From: Penelope pileata
Lineage: Eukaryota > Chordata > Aves > Galliformes > Cracidae
DNA length: 64,000 nt
Direction of reading: 5' to 3'
NCBI GenBank assembly: GCA_013396635.1
Contig: WBMW01005656.1
Location: forward strand, 124,001-188,000
The notes under the pieces were generated by a model, which saw only the letters and a list, made by a program, of their open reading frames with translations, was not told the DNA's origin and did not search any database. Below are positions 13,890 to 26,746 of this stretch, piece after piece (position 1 is the stretch's first letter; each line of letters begins with the position of its first letter). Made by a program: the position numbers and the translations under genes.

Positions 13890-16800
13890 CGAAGGGAGAA
13901 CCACCAGCTGTCTTGCTGCTTCCATACATAAGGTACATTGCTTTTTCCATCTTCCATTTCAAAAACAAAATGCAGTTCTCAATTACTACATGCATACACA
14001 CCTGTGCACACACATGCACACCATTATCCTTAAAAGAAAATGAGGCGCTGATTAAAACTTCATGTGTGACAGATGCTTGTTTCTGCAGAAGGATGGTCTC
14101 TTACAGTGGGAGAGAGGACACGAACCTGAAATGAGTATGGTGATTTCAGGAAAATCTGCTCCATTTTTGGATTCACAGAACTGCTCTTTTGGTCGTGATA
14201 TAGCCTGAAGTTGCCATTCCAACGTCCAGCTTTGTATTTGGAAAGCTCTCTTCCTGGGGTACCTCTCCCCTCACATCCTATTCCCTACGGAGTGTTTCAC
14301 TGCAAGTTATCAACACACAACATGCTGCTTTCAGAGCCCATTTAATGTCTGCCCGCAGATGGGAAACTGCAGCTTGGCTCTATTGTATGAAACTGCTTGT
14401 TTAACTCGGCCTGGCCTGTGTGTTGATGGGTGTTTCCTGTGGGTGGGCTGTGTCATGCATTTCACCACAGTTCTTCTGCAACCTCTGCTTCCAAACAGGT
14501 TGTTCAGCAGTGGTGAGGAAGATCATCCTGTGTGGGTGTTTTTCTTCTATAGCACGTGATACGAGTCCATCAGTTAGCACCAAAGGTTGGATTCTCTTCA
14601 TGGGCTCAATAGAGGACTACAGCTTGAAGCCACAGGCAGACTTGGAGCTAGCTTTTGTTACTTTTCACTTCTGTTTTCATGCTTCTCTAACACTAAAGGA
14701 AGGATTTGTGAAATAACGGTAGTGGAATTATTTTTATATGTAGATGTATATATTTATTTTTGCTAAATCAACTTGGTTTTATGTTTGACTGAGGGCTTTG
14801 GGTTTCGGTAAACATCTGTATGTGCAAGTGTCCATCTTCCAGCATTGCATCTTTTCTCTTTGTAAGAAGAGAGTTTGTTTTGAATCTGTTTAGCGGAGTC
14901 TTTTCTTCATTATTTTAAGAAAAATGTGACAGGGATTTGACATGACAAATGCAGCTCCTTTTTTTGTGTCCTCCCCAATACCTGGTTTTCATTCTGGGCC
15001 AAGCTCCTGATATAGGTGGACAGCACACAGCAACACTGTGTGGATCTCAGTTTTCTGCAGAAGTGTATGTGCACTACTCCTGGTTTTGCAGATGATGATT
15101 CAGAAGGTGTCAAGAAAATAAGCAAAATGCTCAGTTTTTCATAGTTTACATTTTTTATTCTTTAGAAGGTGCTGCTGTATTCCCTAGGCAACCACATTCA
15201 CAGCCCATCCACACAAATGTACTTCTACATGTGCTCAGCTCTGGGAATGAATCCCTGTTCCTTCTCCAAGCAGCCTGGCCTGCACTAAGATGAGATGACA
15301 TGAACCTGCGTTGCTTATCACCAAGCAAATGGTGGTATGTAAAAGCTGGAGCTACGGATGGGAGGGCATGTTAGTAACTTTAAGGTTACCAAAAAAAAGA
15401 AAAAAAGGTGGCATGATGGCCATATATAGAATCCAGGAGTTGACTAAACTTACACCTAAGGGAAGCTTTGCTAATTAATTGTTTTCAGCTGCTATACAAA
15501 CTTTAATATGCCTACTGTGTAACTACCATGCGTGTATCCCGTCCTTTCAGTCTGGAGTTCTGTGCTCTGAACTAGATCAGAGAGCTGATCCAGATTAGGA
15601 GGGAATTGTTGAAGATATTTTTCTTTGAGCTGACTGAGTTCTTTATCTGGACCATAGCCATCTGTGGGGCTGTACAACTGAGGGGAGGAGAGAGAAAGGG
15701 TCTTGCCATGGTCTGTGGCTTGGTGGTGGAAACCTTATTGTCACACTGCGGCCTTACACATTCCCTGGCATAGAAATGCAGTCAGAGCATGCAAACTGCC
15801 TTAGCTCTCTTCTGCTCTGCAGCTGCAGGAATGTTTTTGGAGTGAGTATAGACATAGCAGACTTGTGCTAGCCTTGGTGCCATTTACAATGAACCACAGT
15901 GATGTGGGGCTTCGGGAGGAGCCAGCTCCCCCACCCCTTTAGGATTCTGTGTATTTACTTAGGCAGGCAGGTCCAGGCTGCTGCAGCTTCACCGCTCTTT
16001 TAGTGGGATTAGCTGGAGCACAGCTCGCTTGGAGGCTTCTCTGCATGCTGCTGTTAAGCCTCTCAGGCAGCTATGGATGTTGTGATGCTGTGAAAGTATG
16101 ACACTTGAACCATTGTGTGGCCCTGGATTAGATGCAGCTAATCGTTCTTTTTAACTTTGAAGTTATTTTTTTTTCCCTTCATGCTTGCAAGGTAGATCTC
16201 TTAACTTGCTCTCATACTCTGAAAGAATGAATGTGGCACACAGCAGGGGGGTGCAGCTGATAGGACAAGGGAACAGTGCTGCTGTGCAGTCACTGAGCGC
16301 CAGGGAATTTGTAACTAACTGCAGGTGTGTTACATTCCTCCTTCCCCCTCAGCCGGGAGAAACTTGATGCGGTGAGGGAGGGGAGCAGTTTAGAAAAGGT
16401 GAGGAACAGAAAAATAGAGAAAAGGAATTTGAATAAATCAAACTGAAATGAAATCGGGGAGTGAGAGGATGGAAGCAGTAACCAAAGAGGAGGATGGTGG
16501 GGGCAGGCTCGTAAAAGCTGGAGCAAAGCAAGGCCAGGGAGGCTACTGCCTTCAGAACCGAAGGGTAGAAGTAAATGCCTGAGGTTTTTAGCAGTGTCTG
16601 CAGAATTGATGAAGAGGCTTTGTAGCCCCAAGTAGTTCCTTGCACCTGAAGATGTACTGGACACGTGGGCTGCTGTTCTCCATATGTCTTTCTGGTGCTT
16701 TTTCATTTGAGCCCATCATCCTCGTAGCTTTTTTTTCTTAGTTGTCTCATATCAGCAGTTGTCTGTCATACCCATGTTTCATCCTTCTCTGGCTGTTTCC

Positions 16801-19800
16801 CATCCCACGAGGCTTTGATGGCTCAGTTACTGATGGCTTATGGCTGGCTCTAAAAGGAGAGCTGAGCACTGTCTTAATGTTCCCACCCAAGACACTGACC
16901 AAGAAACCAGATGCTCTTGCTTGGGCCCAGCTCCTGTCTCCACTTGATGTGGACAAGAGCAGCTCCAAGAGCAGCTGGAAGTATCCAGGGCTCTCCTGGC
17001 TGCAGTCTCTTTGCTGTAGTCTTTCTGTTCCCAGGTAGAGCCTGAACTGCCTTTGCAGCATTGTGCCTGAGTGTAAGGGATCCAAATAACCTAGTTTCCC
17101 TAGCAACAGTGGTCTCTGTAATCACAGAGATGCGAATCTACCTCTGTTATTAGTGCTATGACATGCTTAATGTATCTGGCTGGAGTAATACTTCGCTGCT
17201 GTTGGAATAAGTGGTGGAATAAAAGCAAGAAGTTCTGTCAGCCTCAGAGGTCATTAAGATCTCCATAGGTGGATTTCAGTGCTGTATGCAGCAATAAGAG
17301 AAAGAAGAGGGATTATGACTGCTTCTCAGCTTTTTAATGTGTTAAGGATACAGTGTTAAAGTTTTAAATTCTATGTGGAGCTTTCTTTGCACAGATCTGT
17401 GGCCGTCTGTGACACTGATAGATTGATGCTCTCCATTCCTCACTGAGAGGTCTTATTTTCATTTTTGTGGGTGGGAAGACAAGGTGAATGATGTAAAGGT
17501 AAACTGAATCTATTTGTAAAGCTAGGAATAAATCTCTTCTTCCTAGCACAAGTCTTCCACCTTTTCTTCTCTTTCCTTTCAAATAAAGATTTCCCTGTGT
17601 AGTAGGAGACAGAATGTAATAGGAAATTAGAAGTATGATGCCTGCTTCTTAGCAGGAGAAAGTGAGGAAAGTGAAAATGCTGTGATTCACTGCAAGCCTT
17701 TCTGCTAATATATTCTAGATGGAGTTTACTCCTCCATTAACAGAAATGGAGCAAACTATAAAATTAGAAAGTGAACGCTGGGAGTGAAAGAAATACTCCT
17801 GCCTTAATTTCTGCACAGCAACAGAATCTTGTTACTGCATGTGTGCAGGAGAAACTGGTTTGAATAGCAGTTTGGAGAAACCCTTGATCAAAGACACGAA
17901 GCTGACATAAGCACCCTGTACTGATGTTCCTCCTTGGATAATGCAAGTGTTAAATTGTCAGTCATATTTTCCAGGCTTCTTGAGTTAGAAAGCTGCAAGA
18001 GGGATAATTCGATGGAAATCAGGTATCTGTGATCCTCCAGTGAAGTTGCATGGTGGTAGGATTTTGTTTATTTTTAATATGACATAAACAGTGTGGAGGT
18101 AGAAAGAAGAAGGATGGTTGTCTCCTACTTATAATTCTGATTTCTGGAGTCAAAATGGTCCCTGAACATTTCATGTGACCAAATGGAAGACCGACCATCT
18201 TGTGTGTGGGGGAGGTTATTTCTTCTGATTCCTTTCAGTGTTTTCTTACTTGTTTGAGTAGTGGAATTCAAGGGCCATGCTGTCTTCTCTTCTGTATCCT
18301 TTAGCCAAGGGCTCTTGACAATTCAAACATGAGATTTGTTTGGCGTGCAGGTATGGAGGCATTATCCAACTTAATATCTAAAATCTCCTTTGTTTGTGAC
18401 TGATCATCCTTACTTCAGCAGCTCCCCTTTCAAACCTCCATTTACCAAATGAACTTAATAGGATCAGTTCTGAACAGTTAAGAAACTCTGGAAAGCCTCT
18501 ACTATCTTGATAGAAGGCCACTCAGAGAATATGTACTACTTTTTTTTCTTTTTTCCCCCCTCCTTTCCCCATTCCTGTGGTCTTACACAATCTAAAAGTC
18601 TTTTGAGGAACTCTGAGGGCTTGAGCACAAGGTAATGCCATGAGGGGTGGGTGACATAAAACTCATTGAGCTTGTTAAAATAATATTGCCATGGGCATTC
18701 AGCAGTCTGAAGGCCTCATATACAGCTGTTATTTAGCTGGGTGGTATTTGGTACAAACTGAGACAGAGGCTCACTTCCACAGTGAGTTTATTGTTGGGTT
18801 TTCAGTATATTGTTTGCATAAATTCCCTGGACCAGCTCTCCCTCCTGAATAAGCCACATGGATCAAGTTTTATTCTGTTCCACACAAAGTTCACATCCTT
18901 TGCTGGAATGAATCATGCTTTAACTGAGTTTACTGTGAGGGAGGAAAGTGGGCTTTAAAATGTTACTCCTCCACCCTGCCTTGGTGATGTGTAACAGGAT
19001 TATTAGTATGCTTGGCAGCTGCTGCTTGATTATTTTTGCAGAACCTAGATATTTGTGAAAACAGGGAAAAACTAGTTCTACAAGTAAAAATCGTGTTCCA
19101 GTGTGAATTTAATGCAAAAATTTAAACTTTTTAAGATAAAAAGAAATCCTTGTTTGTGGCTTTCCCTTCCATAATGCTTGCCTGCTGCAGTAGAAGTGGG
19201 TCTGACTTATCTGCCTGTAGTTATTCTTCAGTCTGGAGGAGAAGAGTGACATTCAGTGACCTGTAACTGGAAGAGGCAGAGGAGTTCTGCCACAGCCTGG
19301 GCATGGCTGTTACTGCGCACACAGGACCCACGTCTGGGCATGGCCAGGTGAAAGTGCTTCACATGCAAAGTACCAGCAACAGGCCCATGTAAAGTTGTTT
19401 CCAGCTTTCCTTAGGCAAGGTGTACGTGATGTCACAGTGCAGAAAGCAAATGCATGTCCTCTGTATATTTTTGCTTGTGCAGAGAGGTAAAAGACCTTTT
19501 AATTTTTGGCACAGGGAGCTGTTCTGTTCAGTGTGTGTTCTCCCTGTAGATTTTTGCAGAAACAGTCTCAGTATGCAGCTGCCAAAGGTACCAGAATCAG
19601 TTTTACTGCAGAAATCATCCTTCTTGCAGAAATTCATTGGTATCATGCAGTAATGGTTAATTTGACTCTTCGTACCAGAATCAATTTTTTTTTTTTTTGT
19701 ATTTTTTAGGGGATAACAGAGAGCAGGGTGGTTGTTTGTTTGTTTAGGGAATTAGAACTGAGGAGGAGGGGCAGCTGATAGAGGAGAGCCTCTTACAGCT

Positions 19801-19881
19801 TTGTTTTTGGCAGTAGGCCCATTCACTTGACATGTAAGACCTTTCTTTCCTAGTCCTCTTGTTCCTAGGAGCTCTGAAAAG

Positions 19882-19990
19882 AATTACAGAATCATTGAAT
19901 CATTTAGATTGGAAAAGACCTTCAAGATCACCACGTCCACCTGTCTCTCTCCCAAGCTATGTATTATCTATGATTGCTAAACTGGCAGGG
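19882..19990 (-). mobile_element. CR1 LINE, 3' tail fragment
   Basis: Starts ttacagaatcattgaatc and continues attggaaaagaccttcaaga, a common CR1 subfamily tail in reverse orientation. Similarity fades after about 19950, so the right edge is uncertain. It lies about 0.4 kb before exon 2. Confidence 0.85.
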
Positions 19991-20396
19991 GCATCATCTG
20001 TTCTCGTTTCACAGAAAAACCAGAGGGTGTTACCCTAACCCACTGCATGCATAGATTCAGACTGTGTAGCTTGTGAGGATCCTGAGAAAGTATTTATTTT
20101 GGTGCTATGGTTTTTGAAGCAAAACTTGGAGGAAGGAGCTGCAATTATGTGAACACCAATGTTAGATATTATAAAGGACTTTACCTTTTAGTACTTAAAG
20201 TGATTTAAGTGAACATTTGGTGACCTGAGTTTAATTAAATTTACGCCTCCACTTGATCTGTATTTAACTATCACTGACTCTGTGATTACTTATCAGTAAA
20301 CTCAGTGGCTGAGAGGCCAGCAGTGCCTTGGTTGACCAGCCCGTCTGCTGTCCAACTTGCCTCTGACCAGACGGATTTTTCTCCTGTGTTTTACAG

Positions 20397-20581
20397 ATGC
20401 TTCATTCAGTGGCACACCACCTAGCTATGCGTACGATGCAGACCGTGCTGAAGAACAGAGGCGACATCATGATATGATGCCCTATATCGATGACTCACCG
20501 TCCTCTTCACCTCATCTCAGTTCCAAGAGTCGAGGCAGCCGAGACACCCTATCTTCAGGGTCTCTGGAATCTACGAAATCA
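20397..20581 (+). CDS. BCR: BCR exon 2: serine-rich linker before the DH domain
   Basis: This exon is 185 nt. Its first two bases complete an Asp codon begun in exon 1 and it ends on a whole codon, before a GTGAGT donor. It encodes DASFSGTPPSYAYDADRAEE, continues with an RRHHD segment and then PYIDDSPSSSPHLSSK and SRGSRDTLSSGSLESTKS. The human counterpart (about residues 427-487) has the same DRAEEQRRH and PYIDDSPSSSPHLSSK blocks. The segment is low-complexity and Ser-rich, with no fold visible, and probably carries phosphorylation sites between the N-terminal kinase region and DH. The first third is the most diverged from human in the window. The open frame extends upstream into the intron, but the acceptor at 20395-20396 and phase with exon 1 set this start. 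Confidence 0.95.
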
Positions 20582-21159
20582 GTGAGTCCTTTCCTGCCTT
20601 TTTGGAGTCAACCAAGCCTTACAGAGTTGGAAGGGGTTAGACTGCTTTAACAGGGCCCAAATAGGGGGCTACTAGGGTGGTAGAGCAGATTAGTTGATAC
20701 AATATCATGGTACCTGACTGATACTATGTACTTATTGTTAAATTGAGGCTAATTTTCAGCCTAAACTTCAGAAATAAGTGTTGTGTATATGATTTTAAGA
20801 CTCATTTTTCCACACTGTGAATTTTATTGAAGTGATGCTTAATTGCTGCTAAGAGCATGTATAAATATCAGATATTTTGGAAAGGGGACTCTGGACCAAA
20901 ACATCCTAAATTATAGATGTATTTAGGGGGTTGTGTTCAATGTGTGCATCTGTGTATATGAATTGTCATTGCCTTTCACAAGGAAAACTAGTTATTTTCA
21001 GGTATGTTAAAGGCTTTGCTAAAGCATCTGGAATATACAATCCATTTTCTTTGCCCTATGAAAATTGAATAAGAGGAATTAACATTGCTAGCTCTGAAGT
21101 ATGGCTGTTTCTCCTAAAGAATTTCACTATTTACTAAATTCGTATCTGCATAATCAGTT

Positions 21160-21890
21160 ATGATAAAGAGCTCAGAAGGGACCAGTTGACTTCTGGTTTC
21201 ATGTGACCATTCAGGCTCTCTTGCATTATTTTTGCTTCAAGTTCACTGGTATGGCTGTAGCTTGGAACTGAGGAATGTATTTATTCATTTATTATGCTTT
21301 TAGTCTTGATAGAGAGTCTACCACTTGCTTTGGTAAATAACTGTTGACTCTGCTCTCTTCAGTCAAAAATGTCTTATATTGAACTTGAATTGATCTGTTT
21401 GCCTTTCAACTGTTGTTTGTCATTTTTATCCCTTTGCTTCCTAAATTGCAGAGCGCTTCAATACCAAATTGCTGTTTCTTTGGTATCTTTGTCATCTGCA
21501 GACTTTTGGTTTGCCTAAGTCATTCATAAAAATGCTTAATAGCACGACTGTTGCTTCCTTCCTACTGTATTTTTAAGACAGCGTAGCCAACCAACCTTGA
21601 ATTCCCACATTGTAAATGACTCTTTGAAATCTGTCATTTAAGTGGTTTAATTTGTGTTGACTTTGTATTGTTCTGTCCTATTAATCAAAGTGTCGTGGGA
21701 GAAGATGATGGATATTTTACAGATATCAGTATACATGTAAATCAACACTTTTATCAGACAGTTTTATTTATCTTGTATCAAGATGATTTCATGAGTCTGA
21801 CAACTTTCACAAACCATTGCTATTTAGCATCCGTTGTATCCATCCTTCTATCATTCTTTATTGGTTAGTGTCACATCTTATGGTTCCTTA
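21160..21890 (-). mobile_element. Ancient amniote-type CR1/L3-like LINE copy
   Basis: Several phrases match, at low identity, the reverse complement of old CR1 LINEs that I know from turtle and crocodile genomes: gagagtctaccacttgcttt then ggtaaataactgtt; atctttgtcatctgcagact; aagtcattcataaaaatgc then ttaatagcacg; ttaatcaaagtgtcgtg; and a degenerate ccattgctatt segment near the end. They occur in the expected order over about 0.7 kb. The copy is highly mutated with no open frame, which points to insertion long before modern birds. The limits are estimates. Confidence 0.7.
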
Positions 21891-23334
21891 CCTTTTTTAG
21901 GATGAATGTTAGATTAAAAAGACTACTTGAGGGTGTTCTTGTTCTTCTCGTCAAGATCTCTTAAATCATTGTCAAGTACAAATACTGTTGGCTTGCTTTA
22001 TTTTATTTGAATATAGTGCATGGAATCTAGCTAGCTGCTTCTGCTTTAGCCTGTTAACTCTGAGGTGCTTTTTTGTTCCTCTCAGGATGAGAACTCCTGT
22101 GATATGCAAGAGCTTTTTGGGTGAATAAATGATCATTAATACTTTCAAAAGCTCCAAGAATGTTTTGATATTGGCTTGAGATTTTCAGGTTGCGTTTCTC
22201 AGGTTAAAGGAGAAATGCTATGCGACTTCATATGGCTGAGGGTTATCTTCAGAGAACCAGTTGTCGCAGTGTCTGTACCTGGAGGCCTGGAAGAGACACT
22301 GCCTGATAGTCTATCTTGTTCTTTATTTTTTTATTTGAATATTGCCTCATGAGCATTTAAGCGTGGTTAATTGAGAGTTGTCTTAATAATGCTAGAAGAC
22401 TGCCCTTAAAAAAAGTTACGTTTAACGTAAATGGCTGCTTTCTTCCCTCTGACTGTAGAAAGATGTTTTATTGTTTCCAAAAGAAAAAGAGGGATACTGG
22501 CACAGATTAGACTTTTAATCGTGAACCTCAACTACTTCAGCTGATCCTGTCTGTAATTAGTCCACAAATGACAATGCTGCTCTTGAAGGAGGGTCCATAG
22601 CAGGGAGGAAGAGATCAGCTTATATATGGTTACAGGATTTCCTAACCAAGTTAAACTTTGTCATCACAGGTTCTTAGATGAGGTTTACGGCAGTTATGTT
22701 TTCAGCTGTAGCGAAAAAGACATCAGTAACAAAATTAAGTGTCAAACACACTGTACTGAGCCAAGCACGTAAAATGTGTTGGACCAGAACTCTGAAATAC
22801 CAGGATGTAAGGCTTTTTTTTTCCTTTTTTTCTCTCCCAATACACCTCATTAGCAGAAAACATTTTTTATTTATGTGCTTGCTTTTGTGGTTGTCCCCTG
22901 TCCTTTCTTCTTAGGTGCCTGCACTTCCAGAATTTTGGGGTTATCTTTATGACCAGAGCCTGGAAGTCAACAGTCACTGTGTGTAACAGCATAACGTTTG
23001 TGGTATCCATACCAATTTGTCAGAATATTAAAATTGTGAAGTTGTTTAGAAGTTTAAAAATGACTGATTATCCAGTCCTGCGTTGTGCTGATAGCCTTGT
23101 CTTGAGTCTTTGTAATTAATTTCAATTACACAGTCATGTCCTATTTTTCTATAGACTTTCTGCATGATTTAGTGCATGTAGTGAATTATACTCACTGGGT
23201 TTGGTATTTTATCTCTCTTGCTACAGGTACGCCTTATTTGCAGGACACTGTTCAAACTCAGATGTGAGTACAAAAGTACTCATTTCCTTTGGACATGACT
23301 ATTAATTCCAAATACTATTGGAATGCTACACAGG

Positions 23335-23420
23335 TCTTAATTATCCTTGCAGTGTTCCTGTGAGATAAGATGACAGTATGTTCACTAACCACAGGTAATG
23401 AAGGCTGAGATTATAGGAAA
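23335..23420 (+). mobile_element. Possible MIR-like SINE fragment (doubtful)
   Basis: The phrase ttcctgtgagataagatgac followed by an acaggtaatgaaggctgaga segment resembles the CCTGTGAGGTAGG and ACAGATGAGGAAACTGAGGC parts of MIR-type SINEs, in the right order and at about the right spacing. Divergence is high and this may be chance. Confidence 0.35.
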
Positions 23421-26400
23421 CGTGTCTGCTGCTTTTGGGTCCTGAATGTGAGATGCCTAATGTTCAGCAAAACCAGGTTCTAACTTCTAAGGCATTCTTT
23501 ACATTCAAAGGGAAATCCCTTTAATTTCAGTTGCAACCAAGGGTTAACAGCACTTCAGTCAAGCACCCAGAAGGAAAACATGCAAACAATGTTTTTATTT
23601 TATTTTATTTTTATGTAATTATACCCGATTCATTTAGCATCACAGGCACAGCAGCATTCTGGTGTTGTTCATCTGCCTTATCCTTGAGAGCAGCCTTGCT
23701 TTCGGAGACTGAATCATTGATATCTGAACATTGGGGGCATTTTCCTTTGACATGTTTTGTGGACTTCCTCTGGGCTTTATGTTTTTTTGCCAAGTGTTGG
23801 ACTAAATCCTTCCGTCTTCTGATAGCAGCTATAGTGTTTGCTTGGATAGTGTGTCAGGCTGGTCTGCATTCAGTCTGCCCAGCCAACATGGAGGAGGTGC
23901 AGGGTGACAAAAGCAGTGTCTTGTTCCAAAAGAAGCCAAGGGCATGCCTCCCAGACTGCTTGTAGAGGGGCTTCGAGTTCCCTCGGTGTGTGGGGTGACG
24001 ACTCCCAGCACCTCTTGTCGCGTGTTCCAGGAGGTGAGCTGGAACTCCAGCTGACTTTCAGAAGGTTTGTGTTCTTCTCAATCTTTGTCGCTTGGGATCT
24101 GTTTTCCAATTCCTTTTCCCACCTGCCTCATCTAAGCAGACTAAACAATGCTGGTTGGTCTGCATTCAAAGCATAATACCTCAGCCTCATTTTGTGTGTT
24201 TATATTTCACCTGCTTTGTGTCCATCACTCAAACATCTGCTGCTATCCAAGGAGGGTGACAAGAGGTACACCAGCCTTAGCTCTCTCTTACAGGTAGAGA
24301 CATAAACGACATGGGTGTTTTTAATGTGTATCTCAGCATCTCAGCTCATCATTTTTGTGGTAAGGAGGCCTTAACTGATGCTTGCATTGAGCAATCTAGG
24401 TTCTACCCCTCTTCTGGCCCAGAATCTCACACGAAGCTGCGGAAGCATGTCCTGGCATAAAGACAAAGCTTCTGCCAAACTTTGTTGCTCTGAAGCAAGC
24501 ATACAGGGGAAAGTGGAAACGAGGTAAAAAAGGGGAAAAGGAAAAAATAAGTGTAAGTTGTTTGTTTATTTGACATGAAACTATTCAATTTTCCTGAACC
24601 TTGATTTTTGTAACAGTTGGACTGTTATTATTGAACTTTCCAAAAATTCTGGAAACTCGTCTTGGAAAATTTCAAACCGAACGTTTGTCAAATAAGACAG
24701 AACTGGAAGCTTCAGAAGGTGTCAGACAGTGTAACAGATAGTATTAATTCAGTCCCTTAGAGCAGAAAGAGCAAGAATGTTTCTGTTCTACGCGTGCAGT
24801 CAGGGTAAGCACTGGAGAAGATGGCTAAACAGAAGAGGACAGGAGAAGATGTTGGGCGGCTGGCACCCTTCACTGAAGGAGAGTTATTGCCAGGAGCCTT
24901 GGAGTGGGTAGCTTTAGCTTTGAGGCTAAAGACACAGAGTATGGAAAGCTTCAGTCGTGGGGATCCTATTGCTGCTCGTCATGTGGGAAGAGATTAGAGC
25001 AGCGGGAAGGGTAAAGATGAGAAGGCCTTCAAGATCTGCTTGCCAACAAAGCCAGGCTCAATGACATGTTTGGGTTAAGGGTGTTGGGCTCTCTGGAGAT
25101 GGGAGCAGGACAGCCCCCCACCAGGGAATGATAGCAATCACTCTTCTAGAGCTTAAGATTGTTTTTTCTCCCAAAGGAGTCTCTCCAGTTTCTGTATACA
25201 TCACCCCCAGGGAGGCAGGAGTGCTGAAGCTGAGCAGCTAATTCCAAGTAAGAACGTGCTCAGCACCTTGATTTCTTGTCAGGATTTAAAGTGCTCCAAC
25301 AACATTAAAATGCTGCTCCTCTGAATGCTTTGAGATGTTAAATGCTTCTTTAATTAAAAAAAAAGAAAGTAATATATGTAGGGTGTATCTGTTGTTGTTG
25401 TCTGCTCTGTTGTTCACTCAGGCTCCCTGGAGCATGGAGGAGGACGAAAACTGGCATGGTTGTGTAAACTTCCTATCGGGATGTGTCTGGAGCAGAACAG
25501 TCACATTTTGTTTCATCTGACATTTTTCCATGCAAAATAAGAGGGATGTGCACTGTTTATCCTACTAGAGTTGAGCCCTGACAGACTGGGGAAACAGACA
25601 AGAGCAAGGGGGAAAAAAATTGACCTCTGAAGCAGCATCAATAAATAGGATTCCTCCTCTCACAGCTCTGCTCAGTGCTACTGTTGCTGCCTTCTCCTTT
25701 CCCTTGCAGCATTTCCAAGTCCTCTTCCTTTCTCCCTCTTGGTATTTGTTTGTATTCTTCTTTTTCCTTTTTAATGCCACTTTTCTCTTACCACCCTCAA
25801 CAGATGCAACTTTTTGTTCTCTAATTCTGTGTTGCTCTGCTTGGATGTACAGCCCTTCCTGAGGAGAGCTGGCACACCAGTACTGATGTTACCAACAATG
25901 TTGGCTCCTCTCCCTGCTCCTTCCCCTGCAAGGAGCGTGGTTGACTTGATTGGGAATTTGCTCTGTTTAATATCAGCTAGACAATAAGACACCTCCAGGC
26001 TGTTTAGCTGATGCTTTCGGAGATATTTACACTTCAAAAATTAAAATGAATTGTTTTTTCTCTTTCATAGGCTGTCAGCTTCTCGATGAGATTCTGAGCT
26101 GTCCTTTAGGGAAGCCTCTCCTTTGAACACATTCCTTGCACAGCAGATGAACACACTGTACCAGGGGAAGGTCTGAGAGTTAAAGTGCCTTTTATACGCC
26201 CACTTTGAAACACTGATTTTCTTTACAGAACCCTTCCGGCTGCAACCACTCTGCAAAATCTTACACGTGGTTTCTAGATTCTTAATCTGTGTTCTTCTAA
26301 CATTTGCAATATAACAATTATTGATGTTAATTTAAAACAACCACAAACCCCTGAGTTCTTTGAAAAGAGTCATGAAGAGCTGAAGTTGTCTAATCCTTGG

Positions 26401-26730
26401 AGCTGATGAATCTCAGGCTTGCAGTAATTCAATACAACATGCAATGCCAACCTGGTTAGTAAGCTAAAGCACTTAGGTTGACAAGCTGTAAACACATTCA
26501 AAGCAGCCATGGCTGCAGGCCAGTGTATGCACACTCTCTGGTATCTTCAGTGCTGCTATTCACTCTTAACTGGCCTCGATTCAGGTTGCAAAATTGCATT
26601 TATGATTGTGACTCAGTCTTTTGGTTTTTAAATCATTGGAATAGCAAGAAGCACCACCCGGCTGAGAAGAAAACAGCAGAACATTATAGGCATGAGGTAC
26701 AATATAAAGGAAATTTAATGGGTATTCAAG

Positions 26731-26746
26731 TTTTTTTTTTTTTTTT
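26731..26746. repeat. T16 homopolymer
   Basis: A run of 16 T in intron 2, with no recognisable retroposon attached. Confidence 0.9.

Larger units (their letters stand above)
1..20396 (+). other. BCR: Intron 1 of BCR (3' part)
   Basis: No exon-like conserved coding sequence is visible in these 20.4 kb. All open frames are short, lack protein-like composition and are interrupted within 200 codons. The stretch holds two CR1 LINE tails (near 2.6 and 19.9 kb), microsatellites near 7.3, 9.6 and 14.0 kb, several A or T runs and a G-quadruplex motif at 13.9 kb. No CpG island is visible, so the main BCR promoter and exon 1 should lie further upstream. Human intron 1 is also very long and is the minor breakpoint region (m-bcr). 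The intron ends with a good acceptor (ttttacag) at 20396. An unannotated alternative first exon cannot be excluded without transcripts. Confidence 0.85.

Noticed and set aside
15400..20000. Further transposon copies in late intron 1 beyond the one CR1 tail
   Set aside because: Several T or A runs resemble retroposon tails, but no adjoining CR1 or SINE body can be read.
20357..20396. ATG just before exon 2 as a possible alternative start
   Set aside because: It lies in the pyrimidine tract and acceptor region of intron 1. No promoter signs are visible nearby.
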